From the NCBI GenBank assembly GCA_947461205.1, contig CANHJG010000050.1, positions 1-33,561 of the forward strand: DNA of 33,561 nucleotides, read 5' to 3'. The translations under genes were made by a program, and so were the position numbers. Shown here piece after piece: positions 15,001-19,601 of this stretch; positions within the stretch are counted from its first letter, which is position 1, and the number at the start of each line of letters is the position of its first letter. The DNA comes from Opitutia bacterium (GTDB lineage Bacteria; Verrucomicrobiota; Verrucomicrobiia; Opitutales; Opitutaceae). The notes under the pieces are model-generated. The model had not been told where the DNA came from and did no database searches. It saw only the letters and a program-made list of their open reading frames with translations.

Positions 15001-16608
15001 GAAGTCGCCCGCAACGACGATTGGGGCGGTGGTTCCGCCCTGAGCTCCGCCTTCGCCTCCGTCGGCGCCTTTTCGTTCGCGACGAGCAGCAAGGATGCGG
15101 CTCTCCGCCTCGCTCTGGCCCCGGGAACCTACACGGCCCGCGTGACCGGTGCCGGTGGCACAACCGGTGTCGCCTTGGTGGAAGTTTACGACACCGGCGA
15201 CCTCCCCCGGCTCGCCTACCTGGCCAGTCGGGCCGCGGTCACACCGGGCAGTTCTTCGACCACGGGTTTCGTCTTGGGTGGTCCGACCAACGCCGGAGCC
15301 AAGACGGTCCTGCTGCGCGCTCGCGGCAGCTCCTTGGTGACCGCCCTTGGCGCGCTCTCCGACCCGAAGCTGACGCTCTTCAGCTCCACCGGTGCCCAGA
15401 TTCTCGCCAACGATGATTGGGTGAACAGCCCCGAGCTCGCGGAAGCGACGGCTGCGGTGGGCGGCGCCCCGCTCGCGCCGTCGGACTCGGCTCTGCTCCT
15501 GAACCTTCTTCCCGGCCTCTATAACGTGCAGGTCGAGAGCAACGGAGGTTCGGGTTTCGCGCTGACGGAAATCTTCCTCGTCGATGCCTTCCGCGACGCC
15601 TCCTTCGCCCCGGCGCTCCTCGCGCCTTTGCAGAATCAGACCGTCACCACCGGGGCGCCCGTTTATCTCAACGCCCCCGCCGTCGGCAAGCCGGCCGTCA
15701 CGTATCAGTGGAAGAAAAACGGCGGCGATGTCACCGGCACGCCCGTCGCCGGCTCGCCGGGGACGTTTTTCCTCCCCGCCGCCGCTGCCGGCGACACCGG
15801 CGTCTATACCGTCGTCCTGAGCAACTCCGCCGGGTCCACGACCAGCGCCCCGGTCACGCTCGCCGTGAATCCACCCGCTGGTTACGCGGCCACCCAGGCG
15901 CTGGTCGGTCTCGGCTATCTCGGCGGCGGGACGGTCACCGTCACCAACACCCTCACCTACGTTACGCCCTCGGCGAGCCTCGGTTGGTCGGTCACGCTGC
16001 CCGCCGGTTGGCGTTATGTCTCCGACGGGGGCAGCGCCGGTGAAACTAAACCCGCCGCTGGCGCCACCGGCGATATCGCCTGGGCGTGGACCACCGTGCC
16101 GCCGTCCGGTTCGCTCACGTTCACCTATACCTTGAGCGTGCCGTCGGGGGAGAGCGCTACGCGTGCGCTCACGGCCTTTGCGGTCGCCCGCCCGGGCGGT
16201 AACCCCGTGGTTTATGTCGCGAATCCCAACCCGCTGGCGGTCGCGCGCGTCTCCGCCCACTCCGCCGACACGAACCAGGATCTTCGCCTCGGGCTGGTCG
16301 AACTCACCCGGGTGATCGAACTCTACAACGCCCGCAACGGCACCGTCCGCACCGGCCGCTACTCGGTCGCGACCACGGCGACGGAAGACGGCTTCAATCC
16401 CGATTTCATCACCGCCGACTCGGCCACGGTCACGTTGACGGCTTATCACTCGGCCGACACCGCGCGCGGCGGCGTCCGCGACGGCAAGATCGACCTTCTC
16501 GAACTCACCCGGGTGATCGAACTCTACAACGCCCGTAGCGGCACGGTCCGCACGGGCGCCTACCGTCCCGCCGGCGGGACCGAAGACGGTTACGAACCCG
16601 TGCCCTAG
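1..16608 (+). CDS. Giant secreted modular repeat protein (delta-60/Asp-box propellers, Ig-like domains, dockerin-like C-terminus), 5'-truncated
   Basis: The frame is open from base 1, so the N-terminus and signal peptide lie outside the window; 5535 residues are visible. Approximate order by residue: Asp-box propeller with S-x-D-G-x-x-W repeats (1-320); two Ig-like domains; delta-60 block (494-1257); two Ig; delta-60 (1432-2180); two Ig; second Asp-box propeller (2370-2929); two Ig; delta-60 (3100-3897); two Ig; delta-60 (4070-4859); IPT/TIG-like domain (4860-4935); two copies of an R-L-L-N-L-S type domain (4936-5198); an eleventh Ig; a beta-rich domain (5294-5417); two dockerin-like repeats (5420-5535). 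Ig domains are marked by Y-Q-W-R/K and D-A-G-x-Y. Delta-60 units read G-G-x-F...I-A-R-L...D-G-x-L-D-x-x-F. I see no membrane anchor or PEP-CTERM signal, so release or non-covalent surface attachment is likely. An adhesive or surface-scaffold role is inference. A GTG at 520 is an internal codon, not the start. Confidence 0.93.
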   Translation, partial: ANALLYANSQFIALGFPGTVVTSPTGASGTWTLRTVTTVNYNDALYANGRFVAVGANGGVLTSTDGAALTSLAPAVPAVTGTVRRVAYGAGTFVAVGDSGAIITSPDSLVWANRSFGTTNYTALVYAGGKFVAAGAAGVYATSTDGQTWAAGTGTIGPANVTGLASVGLSPPYVAVDSAGGIYTSPDAVGWTARTSGTTKALNNVRFVGGVFVAVGAASTILTAPSDGVAWSPRGLGTSDVNLLDTSILADVIVAVHNTSAFNGRVFLSSDALSWSAAALGGTGGNPINLFAQAGITYGNGSFFVASNSGIVARTAPNTGLQRILTQPLAATTLAAGGSATLSVTTSATSGATFQWYRGASGDTSAPVPGATNASLTTSTSARYWVQVGGAGSLPIASATADVTGPAPTITTPPVATTVTVGQGGSLSVTASTTGAGPLTYQWRKFGLPLPGAVASTLAWGTAALTDAGYYDVVVSDGLASVTSKGVRVDVVPAVANYPTVLRPRASAPRIEVNNANASAIAVDTSDNNRIYVAGEFTRVNGDPRLGIARFNADGSYDSTWVPAAVTAGGSIRAILIESDGIIIGGDFTGVGGALRNRIAKLSKTTGALDATFAAAGIGPSFPVYAFARQVMADSSVRYLVGGSFSNFGSTSSVNRLVRIDATGALDTTFATGLTGFNSDVRALVVDGTGTAAKIYAGGLFTSHHGVTTNRNRLVRLDSTGAYDTTFNIGAGLNGDVRALALSGTGSSAKLYVGGSFTSVNDVTTNRNRIARLDATGAYETSFAVGSGFNGDVNALALDTAGNVYVGGGFTSFNGTTSNVNRVLRLTALGARDTTFNNALAGANSTVNALLLREDAVTPANTRLLLGGSFTSWNATARDGFARVAVDSTGTLDAAPSATIRRPGQILAIEPAPNGKWYIGGFFHFIDDAPRSHLARLNADGTFDATFNTVGTGFNGAVAAIAPLGDGRLVVGGNFNSYNGTTRANLSRHFADGSLDFSFNPGNGTGFNGQINAAVIQADGKIVVGGFFTTFSGGTLNRIARVNADGSSDTAFNTAVGTGFNSSVNGLALQSDGSIVVGGAFTTLNTTVAANYIARLTPAGAPDSAFTTAGGTGFSSSVLSLATRLNDKIVAGGAFTTYNAVARNRVAVLTADGSLDTGFAPASGANNNINALALQSDDKVFLAGYFTTVNGTNRSVFARVTGTGATDVAVSVPTVSTPISSVSVLRYMPDGNVLVGTTRLDFAEFAGRGSVYVLEAAPVPAITTQPVAQTGTGGGSATFSVTATGDNLSYQWLKNGAAISGATNATLALTSLSLADLANYSVVVTNLYGTVTSSAAALSGSAPLPTITAQPVAASGTVGGSTSLTVAASGTGTLGYQWRKFGVPIVGATSATLNLTTLGLDAAGYYDVLVIDGLTVRTSAAAALTVSPSAAANALRPRASFEPRVELVGSIAKIAPLADGRFYAAGSFTSVDGTAIAGIARLLQNGTLDPSFTPPLIAGAVNHLAVQANDQIVIGGTFGYVGGVNQFRLARLNADGTLDTTFAAKVGSGVSGGNVNALAIQPADQKILIAGAFTSVNGYVANRIIRLNPDGSPDATFALDSGFDNSVNAFVLQPDKKIVAVGNFTAFNGNAATRIARLTEFGAFDSTFATGTGFDVAPAAIALQPADNKLVVVGSFISYNNVASNGIVRLDSLGAREAGFPAGVGFGGLSSTVGPLTVALQTVASTNSIVVGGTFTSYNGATINRLVRIAATDGAVDAALNTTLGTAGLNSTVRHVAIQGTTNQILVGGPITLVNATARSGLVRFNADGTLDSLNRPFLEPGQVFAVQPVANGKFVIGGLFTHVGGVPAAHLVRLDATGALDSSFTSGTGPNGVVRAIVQQGDGRLVIGGNFNAYAGTTTGVNRVARLSADGVLDTAFATAFGSGFGGQVNALALLPDGRIAAGGFFTTLSGVTTNRIARLSTTGAPDTAFNSANGTALNGTVNSLVAHADGRLTAAGSFTTLNGVASSGVARLLPAGGSDPSFVVGTGFALASTQTGTATVTSLALQPDDRVIVGGFFGRYNGANAQGIARLTASGALDSTFAPGTGTTSTVQALTLQPDGRVILAGNFSAFNGQRRGGLARLSATGALDLSFGAPFPSGTPSSTINVVTPIVDGSFLVGSTTRQDFIDRIVSGLMLLEAAPSPALLTLPFGGAVAAGSTTTVLSVSVAASQPVTYQWKRNSVVVTDDTLARLGATTNTLSFLNFQAADAGTYTVTATDSLGASVTTPPVVFSVIESAPVLGNPVASFGPIFQSGTAGYLSASYSGSAPTSVAWTKDGAAVTGGYYNTGSLHLPISPARLADAGVYQVIATNALGTATSAPVRVWVSEETGWTPHNPLPSPQGLTQIFVNNGQFHATGTRGARISSDDGIAWSQLPALGQNNLLGYLEGNGRKILVGSLGFLALSTDGITWRTTSLPTAAPVQAAAFGAGLFVISTTYSDAPTGRAKIFTSPDGDVWTERYSSTTTALNSLTYGNGTFALFTGDGVLRSPDGITWTSVPAPSTGVAIRFVNGQFFIPSSSFSDLHVSTDALTWTTRSYGSTGAREITYANNHYLLTGDGGLLLTSPDATTWTRRSTGTTNALRRAAYANNTWVVIGNQDFPATLLTSTDSGATWTNRTASMTFDDLRSLASDGTASIIGVGKNGTIVRSTNGTSWGTVTSGTSDELQGAAYGAGRYIVTGANGRILTSTDAGVTWTQASSGVSAYLGDLVYLNSTFLISSDLGLLLKSTDGTTWTSSTVAGGNQLQGIAYGAGRYVAVAAGGRIITSLDATTWTNATSGTTADLNGVAFGNGKFLATSATAVFTSPDGLVWTSAPAPEIPNWGSGTLFLNGRFYARIGTNGSISSSDGFTWTGHHLGSNYADINGVVGFNGRLYVTGNAGMIYSAALAPAIVQQPAHQVFFAGLPLTLRVLASGNSLPTTYQWRKGGAAIPTATSATFTIPSAAATDVGSYDVVVTTSAGSVTSQIAALTLASVPAIVTPPVATAVIPAGGTLSLQVTVSGNAPFTYQWRKGTTPIVGATAPLYSKPGFTAADAGSYDVIVTNADGSATSTTAVVTLAPAIGTLASDPAFTRPDFKSDALAGRVTLDSLGRVYATWSNGSTISGVGNQQRGAVIRFNADGTVDNTFTIGAALVDAWPIVLQSDGRILVGGIASHESSETGFALPRVFRFNPDGSPDSAYQSPHFAASPRFMTMQPDGKLLVVASTTTGANGGIPVMARLNSDGSLDSTFTQPTLSANGSIFLPPIVDASGHIYVGGVFSTINGVARPALARLLANGTVDPTWVPSGFTVGSTAQIRGLALQTQGANAGKLLVAGGPITVAGSASPTSNRPVVRLLATGALDPSFTLVTQADAGMNPRPRLINILADDRFTVVGATVTRFLADGAIDTTYTKPTFSTEFFWMDAMADGRVVVCPELGATINGNAAPTLVRLTATGTVDTSFSPGSINREVYPGRFAVLPESKLLTWGQFERANATPVPGIARFNLNGTLDTGFAVTGVPNLRYVAFAEVGADGRILAGTRAGTNLTALTSGLVRLQPDGAVDPAFTLDASLAGSTNGLEFRLLPDNQVAVWSLSAQGLISDSYFLRRLTSTGALDPTFSATGFGSFGAVYRGTNGAITSITLGAVRVLAQDSAGRLIGRATTGTYPAGATSLTYTLLRANANGTLDPTFNAPTTQWSTSVSFPTVTDAQTNGGVAGQITAHVISGSPFTGAVPVSDGKLLVFGSFTQLGGQSAPGIARLTATGALDPTLNVGTGAQLRYQSGRTAQVEGLTVAADGKIWLTGAFDTFNGVAAPGIVRLNADGTVDLSFATDIFYRTYLGGLAQVGLAPNGTVYVSGTYSRGGDAFPSAFQALVNSATPVISTQPVATQNLVIGATANFSVAATGPSLTYQWRRNGADISGATAATYAITPVAFADAGLYDVVIANGAGSVASAGAVLTVPSTVALVDQPVSRRVAAGATLHLAVSATSTVSGATLTYQWRKDAGAISGATTSTLTLTRVTAADAATYTVVVGDGTATATSQPALVSVTPVDPVLWQQFTEFANEQAPARTVHDGAGKVYVPWSVQDRLPDMASGKLVGALARFDEATGALDPTFRLDARYRRASHVVVQPDGKLLVAVSAGDSDTVIRVTATGALDTATPFTAPLSARGIRFITRQADGKVIVTAVDTLNPNAPASALSAAAPNVYRLNADGGLDSGFTPATISANSVIFGPPVVDSSGLIYLAGNFTTINGTSRLGVARLTATGALDTTFPSGLPAGFTFSQIRAVALQSGDRPVFVGDFFASGVRGTSSDRVMAFRFTAAGAFDPTFAQPLRSELGLVNGPRLRHLVVLPDDSILAVSDRVVRLTANGARDTTFTSRALGQESFWVSRAADGRLFLPDQTSIYGQGAALSTVSNGLAVTSANGVPDASFQTGGWGRSAVVGDGVVLGDGRVWVGGAFNRYGSTPVPGVALFAADGTLAPAQAVSSRSMSYGGVADAGSNQVYVLSGTSGNSSEPSSVGLVRLGSDGAVDSGFSPVLPVGYSLGSASLAAGGGKLLLAQESILPQDALGGSTGNSLLRLNPGGTRDTGFNAALASFAAVDRNATTNAVTLIRTGGIGVGQVLPDGRVLVGSAGLDGSVRLIRLLDTGAIDTTFNPPSFGTIAPTSGFTSNLTDPVTGTTAQFAVSTYSAGELLGAVLQIPDGRAYLGGRLAPAGAPRGLVRLNANGTLDSSFTGAGLGWSKSDSSPYVSALAVDAIGRVYVAGRFDSYNGTAIPAGLFRLNANGSLDTAWTSPISVLDAPRASVRLALVGAKLYAFGTVAAAGDTRPVPYRVAPIGGAPVFSPPSASNGTVVALSGFGFTGATSVRFNGRDAAFTVSSDNQILATVPALATSGLITIVTPAGTQTTATPLDLVAGSRLLNLSRIGTVGTGETAVLVNFTVEGSAAKTVLLRAAGPALASFGVTGPLADPLLTLHDATGAEVARNDDWGGGSALSSAFASVGAFSFATSSKDAALRLALAPGTYTARVTGAGGTTGVALVEVYDTGDLPRLAYLASRAAVTPGSSSTTGFVLGGPTNAGAKTVLLRARGSSLVTALGALSDPKLTLFSSTGAQILANDDWVNSPELAEATAAVGGAPLAPSDSALLLNLLPGLYNVQVESNGGSGFALTEIFLVDAFRDASFAPALLAPLQNQTVTTGAPVYLNAPAVGKPAVTYQWKKNGGDVTGTPVAGSPGTFFLPAAAAGDTGVYTVVLSNSAGSTTSAPVTLAVNPPAGYAATQALVGLGYLGGGTVTVTNTLTYVTPSASLGWSVTLPAGWRYVSDGGSAGETKPAAGATGDIAWAWTTVPPSGSLTFTYTLSVPSGESATRALTAFAVARPGGNPVVYVANPNPLAVARVSAHSADTNQDLRLGLVELTRVIELYNARNGTVRTGRYSVATTATEDGFNPDFITADSATVTLTAYHSADTARGGVRDGKIDLLELTRVIELYNARSGTVRTGAYRPAGGTEDGYEPVP
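16298..16535 (+). repeat. 37-bp exact direct repeat within two dockerin-like motifs
   Basis: Bases 16298-16334 and 16499-16535 are identical over 37 bp and encode the helix E-L-T-R-V-I-E-L-Y-N-A-R of both C-terminal dockerin-like repeats. The first repeat has a canonical calcium loop from residue 5423 (D-T-N-Q-D-L-R-L-G-L-V-E). The second (from residue 5483) has extra residues in the loop (D-T-A-R-G-G-V-R-D-G-K-I-D). Identity at third codon positions suggests recent duplication or gene conversion. Confidence 0.85.
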
Positions 16609-16623
16609 TTTTCACCCCGCGCC

Positions 16624-16658
16624 GCGGGCTGGGCGAGTCGCGCCAGCCCGCTGTTTTT
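16624..16658 (+). terminator. Rho-independent terminator of the giant gene
   Basis: A perfect 9-bp stem (GCGGGCTGG at 16624-16632, CCAGCCCGC at 16643-16651) with a 10-nt loop is followed by TGTTTTT. It begins 15 bases after the stop codon of the giant gene and isolates it from the small secreted protein downstream. Confidence 0.88.
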
Positions 16659-16685
16659 ATCCGTGATATCCGCGCAATCTGTGAT
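16659..16685. repeat. Three tandem 9-bp imperfect repeats
   Basis: ATCCGTGAT (16659-16667), ATCCGCGCA (16668-16676) and ATCTGTGAT (16677-16685) follow each other directly, then AAAA. They start right after the T-tract of the preceding terminator. Sequences of this style recur between genes in Verrucomicrobiota as far as I recall; copy number in this genome cannot be judged from the window. Confidence 0.55.
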
Positions 16686-16760
16686 AAAAGACAGAGCCTT
16701 CAGGGAGGCAGGTTCCCTTGTTCCGCTCTACTTACCCAACGCTCTACTCATCGATCCTCT

Positions 16761-17195
16761 ATGAAAAACGCTTCCTTCTTCCGTCGGCTCGTCGCCACGT
16801 TCGTGCTCGGTGCGGCCACCGCGGCCTTCGCTCAAACCGCCTCGCTCAAGGCCGATTCCACCGCACTGGCCGCCGGCGGCGGCAGCGTCGCCCTGACGGC
16901 CTCGGTCAGCTATGACGGCCAGCCCGCCGCCCTCGGCTGGGAGATCGCGCTACCCACCGATTGGACGTTGGTGAGTGTGTCCGGCGCCAATGTGCCCGAG
17001 ATTGCACCCGTCGCGGGCGCGAGCGGCACCTTGGAGTTCGCTTACACGTCCGCCCCTGCCGGCAAAGCGGAGTTTATTGTGATCGTCCGGTATCCCGTCG
17101 GCTCCACCACGGCGAAAGCCGTCCCCACCGTACTCGTCCGGGCGAACGGCAAACTCGCCACGCTGACGCCCGCCCCGATCGAGTTTGGTAAGTAA
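16761..17195 (+). CDS. Small secreted protein homologous to a C-terminal domain of the giant protein
   Basis: The product is 144 residues and starts with a signal peptide (M-K-N-A-S-F-F-R-R, hydrophobic core, A-F-A before Q-T, cleavage near residue 25), so it is exported. The mature part is beta-rich and resembles residues 5294-5417 of the giant protein next door. Shared positions include L-G-W, L-P-x-x-W, V-S, then E-x-x-P-x-A-G-A-x-G, and a late V/A-R-x-x-G. No enzyme motif is visible. It lies between two terminators, so it is probably a single-gene unit. No clear Shine-Dalgarno site precedes the ATG. Function unknown; a partner or decoy of the giant's domain is speculation. Confidence 0.8.
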   Translation: MKNASFFRRLVATFVLGAATAAFAQTASLKADSTALAAGGGSVALTASVSYDGQPAALGWEIALPTDWTLVSVSGANVPEIAPVAGASGTLEFAYTSAPAGKAEFIVIVRYPVGSTTAKAVPTVLVRANGKLATLTPAPIEFGK

Positions 17196-17245
17196 CCACT
17201 GCTGCCTCGCGCGCAGGGGACGGCTGCCGTTCGTCGGCAACCTGC

Positions 17246-17275
17246 AAGGCGGACCTTTCGGTTCGCCTTTTTTTT
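17246..17275 (+). terminator. Rho-independent terminator after the small secreted protein
   Basis: AAGGCGGACC (17246-17255) pairs with GGTTCGCC (17260-17267) plus the first two T residues of the tract, with a TTTC loop and one G-T wobble. Eight T residues follow (17268-17275). It lies 50 bases after the stop at 17195. Confidence 0.88.
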
Positions 17276-17866
17276 GCGGTGTCCGCCGCGGCGAGGGCCG
17301 AGGCCTGGGCGGCGCCCCTCGCAACCCACGCGGGCCACCCGCCAACCGGTGCGCCGTGCTGTCCGGGCCGCCGGGCTGTCCTGCGATAATCACTGATACC
17401 AACGGCCCGTATGTTTCAGACTTTGCCATTGTAGGGCAACCCGGCCACCGGCCGGGCCTACAGCGGGCAACCCGGCCTACACCAAAGGACGTTGGTATAA
17501 GCTCAATCGCCCAAAAGATTCAGACTTTGTTTTGCCGGGTAGCCGCGAGCGCCAGCAAGGGGTTATCCGGCCGCTCGCTGGCGCTCGCGGCGAACGAAAA
17601 GTCCAGCGTTCAAAGGACGTTGGTCGAACCGGCGGAAAATAGGCGGGATCAACCGGGAAATCCGCGGCCGGGTGGGGGTGCCGTTGGCTTCCGTGGCCAT
17701 GATTTCTTCAATGACGTCCCTGTCCCCGCCAGGAAGCTCAGTTCAAATTCGTCGTCGGCTGCGGAAACTTCCCGGAAGAGGCAAAAAATCTCATTTTTAG
17801 TTTGCCCGGAAGGCCCGCACGGTGCCTGCTGTGCCGACGCGACGGTTGTTCCGTCGATCCCCCGCA
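17276..17866. other. 591-base non-coding stretch before the ribbon-helix-helix gene
   Basis: Open frames here are short or compositionally unconvincing, with no family-like sequence. The middle (17396-17624) holds the composite hairpin repeat listed separately. The last 80 bases are locally AT-richer (runs of A at 17783-17788 and T at 17794-17798) and could hold the promoter of the ribbon-helix-helix gene, though I cannot pick convincing -35 and -10 boxes. Confidence 0.6.
17396..17624. repeat. Composite intergenic repeat: two hairpins framed by the same short direct repeats
   Basis: TTCAGACTTTG occurs at 17415-17425 and 17519-17529; CAAAGGACGTTGGT occurs at 17483-17496 and 17611-17624. Each pair brackets a different hairpin. 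The first has CCCGGCC (17440-17446) and GGCCGGG (17450-17456) with outer arms GTAGG/CCTAC. The second has a perfect 14-bp stem (17543-17556 with 17577-17590, 20-nt loop). GGGCAACCCGGCC also repeats at 17434 and 17465, and ATACCAACG (17396-17404) is inverted at 17490-17498. The layout suggests a REP- or MITE-like mobile hairpin element with two units in tandem. Confidence 0.7.
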
Positions 17867-18181
17867 ATGGCCAAGAAAACTCGCAAATCCTCTGCCCCGC
17901 TCACCTTCGATCTGCCGGTATCGCTGATCGCAAAAATTGAAACCTGCCGTCGTGGGCATGCGTTTAAGACGGCCAGCGAGGTCGTCCGTCTCGCGCTCAG
18001 CACGTTCAATTTCGAAAGCTGCGAGCCCGTGCGCGATCCCCATAAACAAATTTCGGTGCGTGTGACGCCCGAGCAGCGCGTCGCGCTGAAGCGCTTCTCC
18101 CGCCAGAAGGACGCCAGTGTCGGCGAACTCCTCCGCCTCGCGCTGGAGAGCCTGCCGACGAAGCCGGCCAAGAAAAAATAA
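17867..18181 (+). CDS. Tandem ribbon-helix-helix (CopG/Arc-like) DNA-binding protein
   Basis: The 104-residue product contains two consecutive ribbon-helix-helix-like segments. The first is L-T-F-D-L-P-V-S-L-I followed by two helices to about residue 48; the second is Q-I-S-V-R-V-T-P-E-Q-R-V-A-L-K-R-F followed by S-V-G-E-L-L-R-L-A-L. Such proteins normally dimerise to form the beta-ribbon, so one chain with two copies may fold as a built-in dimer. The ends are lysine-rich. The ATG at 17867 is preferred because M-A-K-K fits the family. A GTG at 17822 with GGAAGG eight bases upstream would add an arginine-rich 15-residue extension and cannot be excluded. No toxin gene lies beside it, so an orphan transcription factor is more likely than an antitoxin. 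Confidence 0.75.
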   Translation: MAKKTRKSSAPLTFDLPVSLIAKIETCRRGHAFKTASEVVRLALSTFNFESCEPVRDPHKQISVRVTPEQRVALKRFSRQKDASVGELLRLALESLPTKPAKKK

Positions 18182-18212
18182 GCGGCCCGGGCCTTCGCCC
18201 GTTCTCCAGATG

Positions 18213-18239
18213 GCGGCGGTCCTCGACCGCCGCTTTTTT
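18213..18239 (+). terminator. Rho-independent terminator after the ribbon-helix-helix gene
   Basis: A perfect 9-bp stem GCGGCGGTC (18213-18221) / GACCGCCGC (18225-18233) with a 3-nt loop is followed by six T residues. Confidence 0.9.
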
Positions 18240-18314
18240 GTGGCCCCAGACCGGCCCGTGTGACGGGGGCTTGCTTTTCCCGGTGGGCGACTCTTTGGTT
18301 TTCCGCGTTTGTCC

Positions 18315-19508
18315 ATGAGCAACCCTCCCGCGCCACTTTCCACTTGGGCCCGTAACGTCTCGCCGTCGCCGACACTCGCAGTCGACGCCAAGGCCAAAGC
18401 CCTGCAAGCAGCCGGTGAAGATGTCTGTGGTTTCGCCGCCGGCGAGCCCGACTTCGACACCCCCGAACACATCAAGGAGGCCTGTATCGCCGCGCTCCGC
18501 GGGGGTAAAACCAAATACGCGCCGACGCCCGGCATCGAGCCGCTGCGCCAGGCGATCGCCGACCGCTACCTCGCGGACTACGGCCTGACGGCCGCGCCTT
18601 CGCAGGTCATCGTGTCTCCCGGCGGCAAATACAGCTGCTACCTCGGCGTGCTCGCGACCTGCTCGCCCGGCGACGAGGTCATTATTCCCGCTCCGTTTTG
18701 GGTCAGTTATCCCGAGATGGTGAAGCTGGCCGGGGCCACGCCGAAGTTTGTCCTCGCCGACGATACGACGGGTTTCCGCCTCACCCCCGCGATGGTGGAG
18801 GCCGCCATCACGCCGCGGACCAAACTCCTCATTCTCAATTCTCCCTCGAACCCGACCGGTGCCGTCTACACTCGCCCGGAACTCGAGGCCATCGTCGCCG
18901 TCGCGCTGAAGCACAACCTCTACATTCTCTCCGACGAAATGTACGAGCACCTCGTCTATGACGACGCGAAGGCGACGTGCATCGCGACGTTCAGCAAAGA
19001 GGTCGAAGCTCGTACCATCACGGTCGCCGGTTTTTCGAAGACCTACGCGATGACCGGATGGCGCATCGGCACCACGCTGGCGCCGGCGCCGATTGCCAAG
19101 GCCATGGCCGAGCTACAAAGCCAGATGTCGTCCAACGTCACGACCTTCGCCCAATACGGCGCGCTCGCGGCGCTGAAGGAAAAGGAAAAAACCCAGGTGG
19201 CGCTCAAAGCCATGCTGGTCGCCTTCGACCGCCGGCGGAAGTTTCTCCATGCCGAACTCAACACGATTCCGGGCATCACGTGTCTCCTCGCCGAGGGTGC
19301 GTTCTACCTCTTCCCAAATATTTCGAGCTTCGGCCTGACCGACCTCGACTTCTGTAACCGTCTTCTTGACACGGAAAAAGTGGCCGCCGTTCCGGGCAGC
19401 GCGTTTGGCGCCGAAGGTTACCTCCGTCTGAGTTACGCGACCAGCGACGAGGTCATTCGCAAGGGCGTCACCCGTCTGACGCGCTTTTGTGCGTCGCTGA
19501 AAAAGTAA
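18315..19508 (+). CDS. aspC: Class I pyridoxal-phosphate aminotransferase (aspartate aminotransferase type)
   Basis: The 397-residue cytosolic enzyme has every hallmark of fold-type I aminotransferases of the aspartate I-gamma subgroup. N179 is in S-P-S-N-P-T-G, D207 and Y210 in S-D-E-M-Y-E-H-L, the Schiff-base lysine K242 in [12 protein letters not shown], and the substrate carboxylate arginine R371 in R-L-S-Y. It exchanges amino groups between aspartate (perhaps also prephenate or aromatic acids) and 2-oxoglutarate. A TTG two codons earlier (18309) is possible, but the ATG at 18315 is the natural start. Terminators on both sides suggest a single-gene transcript. Exact substrate range cannot be read from the sequence. 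Confidence 0.93.
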   Translation: MSNPPAPLSTWARNVSPSPTLAVDAKAKALQAAGEDVCGFAAGEPDFDTPEHIKEACIAALRGGKTKYAPTPGIEPLRQAIADRYLADYGLTAAPSQVIVSPGGKYSCYLGVLATCSPGDEVIIPAPFWVSYPEMVKLAGATPKFVLADDTTGFRLTPAMVEAAITPRTKLLILNSPSNPTGAVYTRPELEAIVAVALKHNLYILSDEMYEHLVYDDAKATCIATFSKEVEARTITVAGFSKTYAMTGWRIGTTLAPAPIAKAMAELQSQMSSNVTTFAQYGALAALKEKEKTQVALKAMLVAFDRRRKFLHAELNTIPGITCLLAEGAFYLFPNISSFGLTDLDFCNRLLDTEKVAAVPGSAFGAEGYLRLSYATSDEVIRKGVTRLTRFCASLKK

Positions 19509-19538
19509 CGTCTCCGTTCCGCCCCTCGCCGGTCCAAG

Positions 19539-19571
19539 CCGCCAAGACCGCCCGGGTCTCGGCGGTTTTTT
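19539..19571 (+). terminator. Rho-independent terminator after the aminotransferase
   Basis: CCGCCAAGACC (19539-19549) pairs with GGTCTCGGCGG (19555-19565) with one A-C mismatch, then six T residues. It serves the plus strand only; the convergent lipoprotein gene has no T-tract on its side. Confidence 0.88.
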
Positions 19572-19601
19572 GTGCCCGTAAATTTCCGGGGCGGCGACGT
19601 C

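Noticed and set aside
16608-16651. TTTTCACCCC just after the giant gene as a box A
   Set aside because: It lacks the following A-T-A-G and any box B, and it overlaps the terminator.
17185-17940. 251-codon frame across the intergenic region after the small secreted protein
   Set aside because: It runs through a strong terminator and the hairpin repeats and has no domain-like sequence.
17867-18181. Antitoxin of a toxin-antitoxin pair
   Set aside because: No toxin-like gene adjoins it and terminators isolate it from the next gene.
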